A stretch of 64,000 bases of DNA from DAOTVX01 sp034436015 (GTDB taxonomy: Bacteria; Chloroflexota; Anaerolineae; Anaerolineales; Villigracilaceae), in assembly GCA_034436015.1 (NCBI GenBank), contig DAOTWG010000035.1, positions 1 through 64,000 of the forward strand, written 5' to 3'. The notes under the pieces were generated by a model, which saw only the letters and a list, made by a program, of their open reading frames with translations, made no database searches and was not told the DNA's origin. Position numbers and translations under genes: made by a program. Position 1 is the first letter of the stretch, and every line of letters starts with the position of its first letter. This document shows positions 1-8,403 of this stretch, one piece after another.

Positions 1-71
1 GCGGAATAGGGCTCGAACCTACGACCTCTGCTATGTCAAAGCAGTGCTCTAACCAACTGAGCTATCCGCCC
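1..71 (-). tRNA. tRNA-Val (anticodon GAC), 3' end cut by the window edge
   Basis: Read on the minus strand, the acceptor 5' strand is GGGCGGA (71-65), followed by TA, a D-stem GCTC/GAGC, an anticodon arm CTGCT-TTGACAT-AGCAG and a T-arm GTAGG-TTCGAGC-CCTAT. The anticodon GAC reads GTC, so this is valine. Only TCCGC of the 3' acceptor strand is inside the window; the last pairs, the discriminator and any CCA lie outside it. Confidence 0.95.
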
Positions 72-82
72 GACAGAGGCTA

Positions 83-111
83 ATTATACCCGGAAAAGGG
101 AAAAATGACAA
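83..111 (-). promoter_or_regulatory. sigma-A promoter of tRNA-Val
   Basis: On the minus strand the -35 box TTGTCA (111-106) is separated by 17 bp from a perfect -10 box TATAAT (88-83). The start point would fall around position 76, a few bases before the mature tRNA end at 71. Confidence 0.8.
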
Positions 112-165
112 TGCGGTCACAACTTCTTGCGCGCACACGCCATAACGTACCTATAACCTACACAG

Positions 166-194
166 GCGGTGGGCGACTTAAACTCGCCCACCGC
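166..194. other. perfect 11-bp stem-loop between tRNA-Val and the DUF981 gene
   Basis: GCGGTGGGCGA (166-176) and TCGCCCACCGC (184-194) are exact reverse complements around a 7-base loop. Neither strand has a U-run after it, so it is not a classical intrinsic terminator. It lies downstream of the minus-strand gene ending at 301 and could end or protect that transcript. The rest of 112-300 shows nothing else recognisable. Confidence 0.5.
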
Positions 195-300
195 AAGGGC
201 TAGCTTGCACCCTATGGCGCTTTTCTTCCCACCTAGACCCGACAGCAACAGCAGATGCCGAGAATAGGCTTTAACATAGCTTGGAAAGGCAGCACAGTTC

Positions 301-876
301 CTACCGCATCATCATAGGCACCCAGTTCTTGAACGATTCCAGATGCCCCCAGAGCGCGTTGACAAAGGTAACTCCCCATAAGGCAACTACGACGAGGAGC
401 GCAAGGGCCGCCAGCCGGCGCAACATAAGGCTGACCCGCAGCAGACGATAGACAGGGGCCGAGAGAAGACCGATCAACCCGGCCAAGATAAAGCCCAGCC
501 CGGAGAGAAGAGGTTCTCTAGTCAGGCCCAGGGAAATAATGCGCGCGCCTCCGATGACCGCGTACAGGCCGGCAAAAAACGCGTAGATGGTCACAGGTCG
601 AAGATTCCACCCCAACCCAAGCGCCAAACCGGCGGCCAAGAACACCGATCCGAACAAGACCATCGCCTCGCCAAAGACAATGTTGTAACTCCCCGGCAGC
701 GGCCAGGTGAAGACCATGTGCAATCCCAAAATCAGGCCGAGCACTCCGACAACCCCAAAGCCGGCGGCGTAGGCACGATCCTCCTTGCCGTTCATCCCTG
801 CGTAGAGATAGTGCGCCAGCAGCCCTAGACCGGCCAGTATGGTACTCATCATAAGAGTAAGATAGTCTACGAACAT
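301..876 (-). CDS. DUF981 family membrane protein
   Basis: This 191-residue protein is almost entirely hydrophobic, with about six predicted membrane segments, and its N-terminal half matches my memory of the DUF981 family of small integral membrane proteins, whose function is unknown. Residues around YLYAGMNGKEDRAYA and FTWPLPGSYNIVFGE look like the conserved loops. An AAAGGAG ribosome site (890-884) sits before the ATG at 876. The gene stands alone; the 30-bp palindrome directly upstream suggests dedicated transcriptional control. The family assignment is from recognition, not a search. Confidence 0.75.
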   Translation of the reverse strand: MFVDYLTLMMSTILAGLGLLAHYLYAGMNGKEDRAYAAGFGVVGVLGLILGLHMVFTWPLPGSYNIVFGEAMVLFGSVFLAAGLALGLGWNLRPVTIYAFFAGLYAVIGGARIISLGLTREPLLSGLGFILAGLIGLLSAPVYRLLRVSLMLRRLAALALLVVVALWGVTFVNALWGHLESFKNWVPMMMR

Positions 877-892
877 ATTTCAGCTCCTTTAT

Positions 893-922
893 ATGTGATA
901 TTTATGATTATATTTATCACAT
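893..922. promoter_or_regulatory. 30-bp near-perfect palindrome, probable operator
   Basis: The arms ATGTGATA (893-900) and TATCACAT (915-922) are exact reverse complements, and most of the 14 central bases also pair, so the whole 30 bp is a near-perfect dyad centred at 907/908. It ends 16 bp before the DUF981 start codon, just upstream of its ribosome site, so a bound protein would block transcription. The half-site TGTGA resembles Crp/Fnr half-sites, but the 18-bp gap between TGTGA and TCACA is too long for that family. Confidence 0.6.
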
Positions 923-1134
923 TTAAACACAAAAACCAACCCGTGTCAAGACTTGTGATGGAGCGTAATGGTTCAAGATCTTGTGGATTCTCAGGCATCG
1001 TCAAAGAAAAACGTCTAACATGCGGCAGAAGTCGCGAGAAACCCCCTTGCCCTTCTCTAAAAACATGCCTGGCATTTTAAGGGCATCTCCTCCTATCATG
1101 CACCGAATTTGCAAAGAAAATGAGCGTCATCCTC

Positions 1135-1163
1135 TTGTATTGAGTTTCGGGATGTGCTAGCAT
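1135..1163 (+). promoter_or_regulatory. putative promoter of the GH18 gene
   Basis: TTGTAT (1135-1140) and TAGCAT (1158-1163) are separated by 17 bp, giving 3/6 and 4/6 matches to the sigma-A boxes. The start would fall about 44 bases before the ATG at 1214. The open frame at 895-1080 upstream has no ribosome site or recognisable content. Confidence 0.45.
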
Positions 1164-1213
1164 GGTAAGCAGCGGCCCGTTTCTATCGTAAGTACATAAA
1201 GAAGGAGAATATC

Positions 1214-2338
1214 ATGGTAAAGAGAAGGTTCTCTATCTTACCAATACTCATGCTGGCAGCCGCGCTCCTTTTTAGCGCGACGGCGCCGGCCATAGCCGCA
1301 AAACCAACCCCAAAACCAAGGGCTACACCTACCTCCACGCCTAGCGGTCAGCGCACACCGATTCAGATTTTCGGCGTTTGGCATTGCGGCAACCATTATT
1401 GCGACTGGAGCATCGTACGCGACATTGCCGAGTTCGACCAGGCCAACCGCTGGTTGATCGACCGTGGCAACGGTCGCCCGTCGGTCAACTTGGTGGTGTT
1501 GAGCTTTGTTAATCCCCTCAAGATGCTCAATCGCACCGATACCGGCCTGTACGGCATGATCCCGGCCGGCATGACCCAAGAAATCGTGGAGTATTTCAAG
1601 AGCCGCGGTATTCGGGTCATGCTGTCCATCGGCGGTATCACCTATACAGACGATTGGGACGCGGCTCTGGCAGCAAACCCAACACAACTTGGTCTGAACG
1701 CGGCGGCCGTCGCGCAGGCTTTGGGCGTCGGCATCGAGATAGACTACGAACGCACCACTGACCCCAATCTGGCCGGCTTACAGGCGTTCGTGGACGCTTA
1801 CCGTTCGCAGTTGCCGTACGATCCAACCGGCAACAATCACGCCGCGCGCTTGACGATTGACCTGGGCGCCGGCAACCGCTGGCTCACAGCCATTAGCCGT
1901 TATGCAACCGCGAACTGGCTGACCACCACCAATCCTGTGCTCGACTACGCCAACGCCATGGTCGCCGGGACATCCTCCGGCACTCCCGCCGATTGGCAGG
2001 AACACATCAGCGGCATGCCACATTATGCCCCGCCGGTGCCGCCTCTGGCGCCCGCCAAATTGACAGGTGGTCTCTACCTGAAGGGCAACATTGCCAATTG
2101 CAATAACTTTGCCTCCTCGGAGCAAGCGGCGTATGCGGAGTACGTACAGACCGTGCCACCGGCTGGCGCCGGCGAGACGCCGGGCATGTTGGGTTTCATG
2201 TTCTGGGCGGCCGAATACCCTTCCGCGCGCAAGAGTTACGTCGGTACTGTGCCGCCCAATACCTGTGAAGGCGGGATGGGGGTCGCAGCCACTATGTTCA
2301 ACATCCCAATCCCTATGCCGCCTTTGCGCCAGAAGTAG
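1214..2338 (+). CDS. secreted glycoside hydrolase family 18 (chitinase-like) protein
   Basis: This 374-residue protein starts with a Sec signal peptide (KRR, then a hydrophobic run ending in AIAA near residue 29) and a short Thr/Pro linker (about 30-47), so it is exported. The GH18 barrel is recognised by RVMLSIGG (beta-3) and GVGIEIDYE (beta-4), in which the final Glu is the expected acid catalyst, and by MLGFMFWAAEY near the end (beta-8 Trp). The usual DGxDxDxE motif reads VGIEIDYE: the first Asp is Val and the second is Glu. That keeps the catalytic Asp-x-Glu pair but alters the Asp relay, so activity on chitin is plausible, not certain. A GAAGGAG site precedes the ATG, and a strong terminator follows. 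Confidence 0.8.
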   Translation: MVKRRFSILPILMLAAALLFSATAPAIAAKPTPKPRATPTSTPSGQRTPIQIFGVWHCGNHYCDWSIVRDIAEFDQANRWLIDRGNGRPSVNLVVLSFVNPLKMLNRTDTGLYGMIPAGMTQEIVEYFKSRGIRVMLSIGGITYTDDWDAALAANPTQLGLNAAAVAQALGVGIEIDYERTTDPNLAGLQAFVDAYRSQLPYDPTGNNHAARLTIDLGAGNRWLTAISRYATANWLTTTNPVLDYANAMVAGTSSGTPADWQEHISGMPHYAPPVPPLAPAKLTGGLYLKGNIANCNNFASSEQAAYAEYVQTVPPAGAGETPGMLGFMFWAAEYPSARKSYVGTVPPNTCEGGMGVAATMFNIPIPMPPLRQK

Positions 2339-2359
2339 GTTCCCTCTTGCACCAAGATT

Positions 2360-2388
2360 CGCCGGGCAGATTGCCCGGCGTCTTTTTT
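2360..2388 (+). terminator. intrinsic terminator after the GH18 gene
   Basis: CGCCGGGCA (2360-2368), loop GAT and TGCCCGGCG (2372-2380) form a perfect 9-bp GC-rich stem directly followed by TCTTTTTTG. Confidence 0.95.
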
Positions 2389-2422
2389 GTCACACGCCTA
2401 CACCGCGTTCAGTCTGCCTCAG

Positions 2423-2431
2423 TGGTAAAAT
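2423..2431 (+). promoter_or_regulatory. possible extended -10 promoter for the membrane protein/phosphodiesterase pair
   Basis: TGGTAAAAT is an extended -10 (TGn plus TAAAAT). No good -35 is visible. It is the only promoter-like element between the terminator at 2360 and the gene at 2538. Confidence 0.35.
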
Positions 2432-2484
2432 ATCCATCGTAATCTCAATATTGGGAACCCCCTAACAACAACTTCCTGAGAAAG

Positions 2485-2509
2485 GGAAGTGGGCAGTTTG
2501 CCCGCTTTC
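2485..2509 (+). other. leader hairpin without U-run
   Basis: AAGTGGGCA (2487-2495), loop GTT and TGCCCGCTT (2499-2507) form a 9-bp stem with one G-U pair, extendable by two pairs at the base. It would lie in the 5' leader of the 2538 gene. It is followed by CACG, so it is not a terminator; it may affect stability or initiation. Confidence 0.4.
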
Positions 2510-2537
2510 ACGTTCGAAACTACCTACTTGGCTACCG

Positions 2538-3434
2538 ATGACCACAAGAAACCTACCCCTCGAACCGTGCCGGTCGAAGGGCTTTTCTCCTGCCCGCTTT
2601 GCGATGAACGGCGTGGCTTGCATAAAAAAGCTAAGGCTCGAATCGCTCTCGCGGCGCGCCTGGTTCTATCTGCTCATAGGTCTAGGGCCAGCATGTATTC
2701 CCCCTCTGACTTCCTCCGGCTTAGGTTATGTACGCCATCTGAACGAGTTCATCGCCCATGTATCCGAGACGATGTTGGCGTCCAAAACACGGTACGATCC
2801 CTACTTGCCTGCTCTACACGTGGGCTTCGTCCTATTAGTTATCCTGCTGGTCGTCTTGCGCGACCGCATGGCGCGCTTGTTTTCTCTTGTCGCTGGCATC
2901 CACTTCCTGTTCATGCTTTGGGTGCAGGCCATTGCCTGGACGCCGCGCTACGGTCTAGTTATCCTCCCAGAGCCAGCTTTGTGGTACCTGATTACCGCTC
3001 TGGTATGGTTTTGGGAGGCTGGCCGACCACAAACGCGGTACACTTTTCGCGCAGTGAAGCCAACTACGCTCTGGCTCATTCCTCTTGCCGTGCTAGCTTT
3101 CTGGGATCCTGAACAAGCCGGCAATTACGATCCTCGCCTTTTCCTGACATCCTATTCGCCAACCGCGTTCTGCATGATGGTTCCAATTTACTTGACCGTG
3201 CTACGCTTTCAATATCCAGACGTCAACTTACCGCTGTTCCGCATTACGGCATTCATGGGCATTGTGTTGGGTGTGGTCAGCCTCGGTATTACCTTTTTTC
3301 AGCCAATTACCGAAAGTCCCCACTGGTTGCTGATTCATTCGCCTCTGCTGGCTATTTCCATCCACTGTTTCCTCCTGGGTATCAAGCAAAAACCTCCTGG
3401 CAGTAACCCTTCTTCGTCGCAGGAGCAACCATGA
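2538..3434 (+). CDS. polytopic membrane protein of unknown function
   Basis: The 298-residue frame encodes roughly seven to eight hydrophobic segments (for example LHVGFVLLVILLVVL and ALWYLITALVWFW) and a Ser/Pro-rich tail. I do not recognise a family. The start is uncertain: no ribosome site precedes the ATG at 2538, and an internal ATG at 2604 would remove 22 residues that look non-membrane. The stop overlaps the next ATG (ATGA at 3431-3434), so it is translationally coupled to the phosphodiesterase-like enzyme. The pair may act together at the membrane, but nothing identifies a substrate. Confidence 0.7.
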   Translation: MTTRNLPLEPCRSKGFSPARFAMNGVACIKKLRLESLSRRAWFYLLIGLGPACIPPLTSSGLGYVRHLNEFIAHVSETMLASKTRYDPYLPALHVGFVLLVILLVVLRDRMARLFSLVAGIHFLFMLWVQAIAWTPRYGLVILPEPALWYLITALVWFWEAGRPQTRYTFRAVKPTTLWLIPLAVLAFWDPEQAGNYDPRLFLTSYSPTAFCMMVPIYLTVLRFQYPDVNLPLFRITAFMGIVLGVVSLGITFFQPITESPHWLLIHSPLLAISIHCFLLGIKQKPPGSNPSSSQEQP

Positions 3435-4612
3435 CCTCCTTCACCAAGCCGCGCTACGACACAAATGGATTCTCCTGGCTGCCGGAGCATCTGACGAATC
3501 TCCTGACCGGCAATCACTACGATGCTGTCGTTCTCCTGCTCATTGACGGCTTTGGCTGGCGGTTCTTCGAACAATTTCAAGAGGAACCTTCTTTGCGCAA
3601 GATCGCTCAAGAGGGACAAGTCAGGCGCTTATATGCGCAATTCCCATCCACCACATCCGCCCATATCACTACCCTGCACACCGGCCAAGCAGTCGGCGAG
3701 CACGGGATTTTCGAATGGAACTACTATGAACCAACATTGGACGCTGTGATTTCCCCTCTACCTTTTTCTTACGCCGGTGCACCCGAACGAGAGATGTTAA
3801 AAGCAGCCGGCGTCCGTGCCTGCCATCTCTTTCCACAGGAGACAATCTACCAGCGCTGGCGGAACGAAGACATCACCGCTGTTGTCTTTCAACCCCGCGC
3901 CTATACGTCATCTTCCTACTCCAACATCCTGCTGCGCGGAGCCGTTGCGCGTGGCTATAAAACCTTGGCCGAGGCGCTGGTGAACCTACAACAGGCATTG
4001 TATGAGGTCAAGGCGCCCTCTTTTTTCTTGCTCTACTACGACCGAATCGACTCCATCAGTCACGACTACGGCCCCAATGCCGCCCAGACACAAGCCGAGA
4101 TTCTACATTTCCTACTAGCGATGGAACACATTCTTCTGAAGAAATTTGCCGCGTCGCGCCGCATCTTGTTCCTGCTCACCGCCGATCACGGGCAAGTTGA
4201 GATAGATCCGGCAACGACCATCTACCTAAACCGTGAAGCGCGCTTCGACGGCCTGACGCGTTTCCTGCGCGCCGACCGACAAGGCGGTCCCCTCGTAGCG
4301 GCTGGTTCCCCGCGTGACTTCTTTCTCTATATCCGCGAGGGCTTCGTGGAGGAAGCGCAGGAATTTCTGTCCATTCGCCTAGCGGGAAAAGCCGAAGTCC
4401 GGCGCGTGGACGAGATGATTCGCGCAGGTTACTTCGGGCCGTGCATCTCGCCAGAGTTCCGCGCCCGCGCCGGCGAACTGATCATCCTTCCCTATCACGG
4501 CGAATCAGTCTGGTGGTATCAAAAAGACCGTTTCGAGCAAAAATATCACGGTCACCACGGTGGTTTGACGCCGCAAGAGATAGAAATCCCTTTGCTAAGC
4601 TGGGAACGATAA
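3431..4612 (+). CDS. alkaline-phosphatase superfamily protein (type I phosphodiesterase/nucleotide pyrophosphatase type)
   Basis: The 393-residue protein has the metal-site pattern of this superfamily: LLLIDGFGW near residue 36 (first metal Asp), FPSTTSAHITTLHTG near 71 (Thr nucleophile region), YYDRIDSISHDYG near 205 (Asp and His ligands) and LTADHGQ near 248 (Asp-His ligands), with a late HGHHGGLTPQE. These enzymes hydrolyse phosphodiesters or phosphonates with two zinc ions. No signal peptide is visible, so it is probably cytosolic despite being coupled to the membrane protein upstream. The substrate cannot be told from sequence. Confidence 0.85.
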   Translation: MTSFTKPRYDTNGFSWLPEHLTNLLTGNHYDAVVLLLIDGFGWRFFEQFQEEPSLRKIAQEGQVRRLYAQFPSTTSAHITTLHTGQAVGEHGIFEWNYYEPTLDAVISPLPFSYAGAPEREMLKAAGVRACHLFPQETIYQRWRNEDITAVVFQPRAYTSSSYSNILLRGAVARGYKTLAEALVNLQQALYEVKAPSFFLLYYDRIDSISHDYGPNAAQTQAEILHFLLAMEHILLKKFAASRRILFLLTADHGQVEIDPATTIYLNREARFDGLTRFLRADRQGGPLVAAGSPRDFFLYIREGFVEEAQEFLSIRLAGKAEVRRVDEMIRAGYFGPCISPEFRARAGELIILPYHGESVWWYQKDRFEQKYHGHHGGLTPQEIEIPLLSWER

Positions 4613-4633
4613 CCTTATTTTCCGGAGGTCGCC

Positions 4634-5119
4634 ATGGACACATTGGAAGCCATTCGTAAACGCCGCAGCATCCGCAAATACCAACCGGATCCTGTGCCCC
4701 GTGAGGACTTAGAAACGATCGTGGACGCAGGCAGGCTGGCAGCCAGCGGAAGCAATCGCCAGCCCTGGGATTTCGTCGTGGTTACCGAGCAAGACACCAT
4801 TCAGCAATTCAAATCCGCCGGAGCATGGATTGTCGAAGCGCCAGCGGTCATCGCGGTCGTGTTGGACCCGGCCTCGCGCTGGTGGGTTGAAGATGGATCG
4901 GCCGCGATTCAGAATATGTTGATCGCCGCTACCGCCCTCGGGTATGGATCCTGTTGGGTAGAAGGAGACGCCCTGCCGCGCGAGGAAGAATTCAAGAAGT
5001 TGCTCGGCGTTCCACACGATAAACGCCTGCTCGCGCTCGTGCCTATTGGGCGTCCTGCTGAAAGCCCGACGCGCGAGAAAAAGCCTCTGGAACAGGTGCT
5101 CCACTGGGAACGGTACTAA
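4634..5119 (+). CDS. nitroreductase family FMN oxidoreductase
   Basis: This 161-residue protein begins with IRKRRSIRKYQPDPVP, the usual FMN-phosphate-binding start of nitroreductases, followed by AASGSNRQPWDFVVV and a late LVPIGRPAE. It should bind FMN as a dimer and use NAD(P)H to reduce a nitro, quinone or other substrate. It is on the short side for the family, as are many Fe-S-linked or single-domain members. A TCCGGAGGTCGCC ribosome site precedes the ATG. It sits 21 bp behind the phosphodiesterase gene and is probably cotranscribed with it. Confidence 0.9.
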   Translation: MDTLEAIRKRRSIRKYQPDPVPREDLETIVDAGRLAASGSNRQPWDFVVVTEQDTIQQFKSAGAWIVEAPAVIAVVLDPASRWWVEDGSAAIQNMLIAATALGYGSCWVEGDALPREEEFKKLLGVPHDKRLLALVPIGRPAESPTREKKPLEQVLHWERY

Positions 5120-5143
5120 AACGGGAAAAATCACCGTTCGCCC

Positions 5144-7312
5144 TCAGGGAATCGGACGAACGCGGATAAAGAAATCTGCCTGACCGTTTAGCGTCGCAAG
5201 CGCAAGCGGGAACGGGTAGTAATGTCCGGTCGGGTAATCCAGATCGGGGTCTTCTGGCGCAGCCAGCAGAGGCCGCGAGGCGTTAAAACCGTGCGCTGTG
5301 AAGGGAATGCTGGCCGTTATCTCCACCTGTGAGCCACCTGTGTGACCCCATCGCCAGCCGCCGGCAGTCAACGCTCCCTGATATGTCGCGCCGCCGAAGA
5401 AAAATGAGGAAGGATCAAATGCCAGGGGAAGTAGAACTGTGATCGATTGCGGCGCGTGGTATTGCACCTCCAACAAATCCTCTTTCAAAATATAGACCTT
5501 GACGCGGCCGCTTTCTTGGGCAAAGAACGTCAACGATCGATCCGCAATTTGTTCCGGCTGATAGAAGGCGAACGGCGAATCCGCATCCACGAATCCTCCC
5601 AGAATCGCCTGTGGATCCGCCGCGACGCCGCGGTCCAACCGCCAGTGCGAGGGATCGCTCAACCCCTGGGCAAATTGCGCCGTCGGTCCCACAAGCTGAC
5701 GGATGTTTTGCCCATCGCGCCAGAAGAGGAATGTCAAGCGCGCCCCGTCCATCTCCACAATGGCAAAGAACGTCCTGCTGGCCAGCAGACATTCCGGCTC
5801 GCCATCATAATCCACATCGGCATCACAGGCGGTCATCTCGTAGGGCGCTTCCGCCCAACGAGCGGCCGCCAGTAAGTCCGCTACCAGGCCGAGATACTGC
5901 GCACGCAAAGCCCCCTGGCGTTCCTGAGAGACGGGATCGGTCAGAGACAGGTATAACTGCCAGGCGCTACGCGTGACGTCGTTCTCCGGCGCCGCGCGCA
6001 GTTCTGTCAGGAGTATGGTTCGCAACGCCCCCGAATCGAGAGAAAGCAGACGACCCGAGGTAGTGTAGAGAGGTTGAGCCACCAGGCCTGCGTGCCCCGT
6101 TGATACAGACGCTTCCCTGTCTGTGCGCGGAAACGTTTTCAACGCTTCGCCATCCAACGGCCAAATCCAGGGGTGATTGGCAATCCAGGCAAAAGAAGCA
6201 GCGGCGACATCCGCATTGCCCCAGATAGAGTTGGGCAACGAGCCTCCCAGGATAACCAGGTCCGTTCGATCCGGCGAAAGCGCGGTCTCGATTAATACCT
6301 GGCGAACCTCCAGCGTGAAGGCGTCCGCAGTAACCTGAGCGTTGGGGTCGCGACGAGGCAGAGGAATGCCTTGCCTGAAAAGGTGTCTATCCTCCGCCAG
6401 CGGCACAAACTGTTCGGACGATGCAATCGTCAAACCGGCTGTCGGCGCGTACAAGAACGCGCCGGAAGGCAACCCAAAAGCCGCCGCAGCGCGGCGGCCG
6501 AGCGCGAGGGACTTATCTGCCGCGTCGCCGTAAGCCGCGTCCGGGACGATAAGCAAACGTTTTTCCAGCAATCGTTGCAATCGGTTCATACCTTGTAAAA
6601 AATGGATAGCAGCCAGGCTCTGAGGTGTCTTCAAGTCCAGCAGAACAACGGGGATCTCGTGGGTCTCCATATTCTCCAGAATGTGGCGCAAGCCATGGCG
6701 ACCGCCGCTAGGACCACTATGCGCGCCATCCCAACGGCGCAATGCCTGGGCAGGAGAGGCCGCTGGGAACACGTCCCAAAAAACCAAAAGCAACGGCGCG
6801 CGCGCCGGGGGGAGCGCATCTGCACGTACATTGATGACCTCGTCCAGTGGCGTGATCACGTCGGGTAGATAAGTGGCCACATGTACGCTTACACTCTCGC
6901 CCAGCCCGAAGGCGCTAAGTCGTATGGTCACCGAATCGGACCAGGGATCGCGCACCACTCGCGGCGCGACAGGAGAAGGCGCGTCAACCTGGATAGCACC
7001 CCGCATAGGAATCGTAATTCGTAAAGGACAAGTCGCGTAGCGTTGTTCATCCCGAATCTCCAGGCGCAGCGTAGATTCGTCAACGGGCGTCAAATCCAAC
7101 AGATCCACCCGGACCTCGAAATCCAGAGCATTGCGGCGCAGGTAAACAGCAAGAATATCCACTGCCGGCGAGGGCGCATCCACGGCATCTAGGGCGCGCA
7201 GGTCGCCATAGGCCCAAGATCGCATTGTCCAGGAGGGCGAGGTGCAGGCAACGAGCAAGGAAGCAAGCAACATAAAGAGAACGGGAGGAATGAGAGAGCG
7301 AAGCACGAGCAT
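5144..7312 (-). CDS. large predicted lipoprotein of unknown function
   Basis: The protein is about 722 residues from the ATG at 7312; an upstream TTG at 7324 is the only alternative. The N-terminus MLVLRSLIPPVLFMLLASLL ends in a lipobox (LVAC), so it should be lipid-anchored outside the membrane. The body has no family I recognise. It contains a stretch PLLLVFWDVFPA near 180, alternating beta-rich segments, and a C-terminal half with CDADVDYDGEPECLLAS, reminiscent of the beta-rich C-terminal parts of some GH57-type proteins; that resemblance is weak. It converges on the nitroreductase gene with a 24-bp gap and no terminator hairpin. No Shine-Dalgarno precedes the ATG. Confidence 0.75.
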   Translation of the reverse strand: MLVLRSLIPPVLFMLLASLLVACTSPSWTMRSWAYGDLRALDAVDAPSPAVDILAVYLRRNALDFEVRVDLLDLTPVDESTLRLEIRDEQRYATCPLRITIPMRGAIQVDAPSPVAPRVVRDPWSDSVTIRLSAFGLGESVSVHVATYLPDVITPLDEVINVRADALPPARAPLLLVFWDVFPAASPAQALRRWDGAHSGPSGGRHGLRHILENMETHEIPVVLLDLKTPQSLAAIHFLQGMNRLQRLLEKRLLIVPDAAYGDAADKSLALGRRAAAAFGLPSGAFLYAPTAGLTIASSEQFVPLAEDRHLFRQGIPLPRRDPNAQVTADAFTLEVRQVLIETALSPDRTDLVILGGSLPNSIWGNADVAAASFAWIANHPWIWPLDGEALKTFPRTDREASVSTGHAGLVAQPLYTTSGRLLSLDSGALRTILLTELRAAPENDVTRSAWQLYLSLTDPVSQERQGALRAQYLGLVADLLAAARWAEAPYEMTACDADVDYDGEPECLLASRTFFAIVEMDGARLTFLFWRDGQNIRQLVGPTAQFAQGLSDPSHWRLDRGVAADPQAILGGFVDADSPFAFYQPEQIADRSLTFFAQESGRVKVYILKEDLLEVQYHAPQSITVLLPLAFDPSSFFFGGATYQGALTAGGWRWGHTGGSQVEITASIPFTAHGFNASRPLLAAPEDPDLDYPTGHYYPFPLALATLNGQADFFIRVRPIP

Positions 7313-7362
7313 ATTGTAAGGCAAAAAAGATAAAACATCGAGAACCCCACGACAGAAAGCAG

Positions 7363-7368
7363 TATAAT
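7363..7368 (+). promoter_or_regulatory. -10 box of the deaminase/VanZ pair
   Basis: A perfect TATAAT lies 28 bp before the ATG at 7397. No convincing -35 is seen 16-18 bp upstream. Confidence 0.5.
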
Positions 7369-7396
7369 CGGCGCAAACCTATCGCAGGAGGAGTCT

Positions 7397-7834
7397 ATGC
7401 GCCCTGACTGGGATACCTACTTTATGAAAATTGCGTTCACTGTCTCCGAACGGAGCACCTGCGATCGCGCTTTTGTGGGTTGTGTGCTTGTACGCGATAA
7501 ACGGATTCTCACTACCGGGTACAATGGATCGCCGACCGGCCAAGCACATTGCGACGAAGCGGGGCACTTGATGGTCGAAGGGCATTGTGTGCGCACGATC
7601 CACGCCGAGATGAACGCCATTATCCAGGCCGCGCTGCACGGCGTTTCCACACGCGGGGCAACCTGTTACGTGACGCACTTTCCTTGCGTACATTGCGCAA
7701 AGGCGCTTGTCAACGCCGGGATTGTTCGGCTCGTCTATAGCGTGGCCTATCGCGTTGACGAGAACGCGCTAAACTTCCTACAAGCGGCCGGCGTCGAAAT
7801 CTGCCGCAAGGAATTCTCATCTTCCTCCTCATGA
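7397..7834 (+). CDS. dCMP/cytidine deaminase family zinc enzyme (ComEB-like)
   Basis: The 145-residue protein carries the zinc-site motifs of cytidine/deoxycytidylate deaminases: TIHAEMNAI near residue 72 (His ligand plus catalytic Glu) and PCVHCAKAL near 97 (two Cys ligands). GCVLVRDKRILTTGYNGSP is the typical nucleotide-binding start of dCMP deaminases, which feed dUMP to thymidylate synthesis. An AGGAGGAG site sits 5 bp before the ATG. The poly-Ser tail is unusual but short. Its stop overlaps the next ATG. Confidence 0.9.
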   Translation: MRPDWDTYFMKIAFTVSERSTCDRAFVGCVLVRDKRILTTGYNGSPTGQAHCDEAGHLMVEGHCVRTIHAEMNAIIQAALHGVSTRGATCYVTHFPCVHCAKALVNAGIVRLVYSVAYRVDENALNFLQAAGVEICRKEFSSSSS

Positions 7835-8250
7835 GCGTCTCTCCACCCGAACGCCCCTTTGCTCCGACCGGGAAATGGTCGGCGCGTACAGGGATACGTT
7901 GGCTGCCGGCGCTTTGTCTGATGGCCCTTATCTTCGGTCTCTCCTCTATCCCCTCCTCCGAGATGCCTTCCTTCGGTTGGTGGGATAGGGTAATGAAAAA
8001 AAGCGGCCACGCCATCGGATACGGCCTGCTGGCGCTCGCGTACTGGCGCGCGCTCGAATGGCGCAGCAACAAGTGGGGACTGGCCTTAATCCTGGCGTTG
8101 CTATACGCCATCAGCGATGAAGCGCATCAGGCGTTCGTGCCAGGACGCCACGCCAGCGTCACCGATGCCTTGCTCGTGGACGGCGGCGGCGCGTTCCTGG
8201 CACTCCTTCTGGCGCGCCATCGGCGAGAGCGAAACCCCCGCGATCACTGA
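7831..8250 (+). CDS. VanZ-like membrane protein
   Basis: This 139-residue protein has three to four membrane segments and the family signature SDEAHQAFVPGRHASVTDAL near residue 89, preceded by a conserved KSGHAIGYGLLA. VanZ-like proteins are named after a teicoplanin-resistance accessory gene, but most have no known role. Translation is coupled to the deaminase through ATGA. The stop is followed by a run of eight T (8254-8261) without a clear hairpin. Confidence 0.9.
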   Translation: MSVSPPERPFAPTGKWSARTGIRWLPALCLMALIFGLSSIPSSEMPSFGWWDRVMKKSGHAIGYGLLALAYWRALEWRSNKWGLALILALLYAISDEAHQAFVPGRHASVTDALLVDGGGAFLALLLARHRRERNPRDH

Positions 8251-8403
8251 AGCTTTTTTTTCTCCCTCTTGGCAAACTTTTTTTCTCACCAGTTAACCCG
8301 TCAAAAACTTACTAGAGAGAAGGCTGAGCGCACAGAACAGAATAGCGCCTCTAGCTACACAGGCTGCGCAAGGACCAAAGGGGCAAAAACATTCACGCCA
8401 CCC

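Noticed and set aside
895..1080. 61-residue open frame upstream of the GH18 gene
   Set aside because: No ribosome site, it starts inside the palindrome and shows no recognisable content.
2489..3112. 207-residue frame overlapping the membrane protein gene
   Set aside because: It is in another frame of the 2538-3434 gene, has no membrane or domain pattern and no coupling to the next gene.
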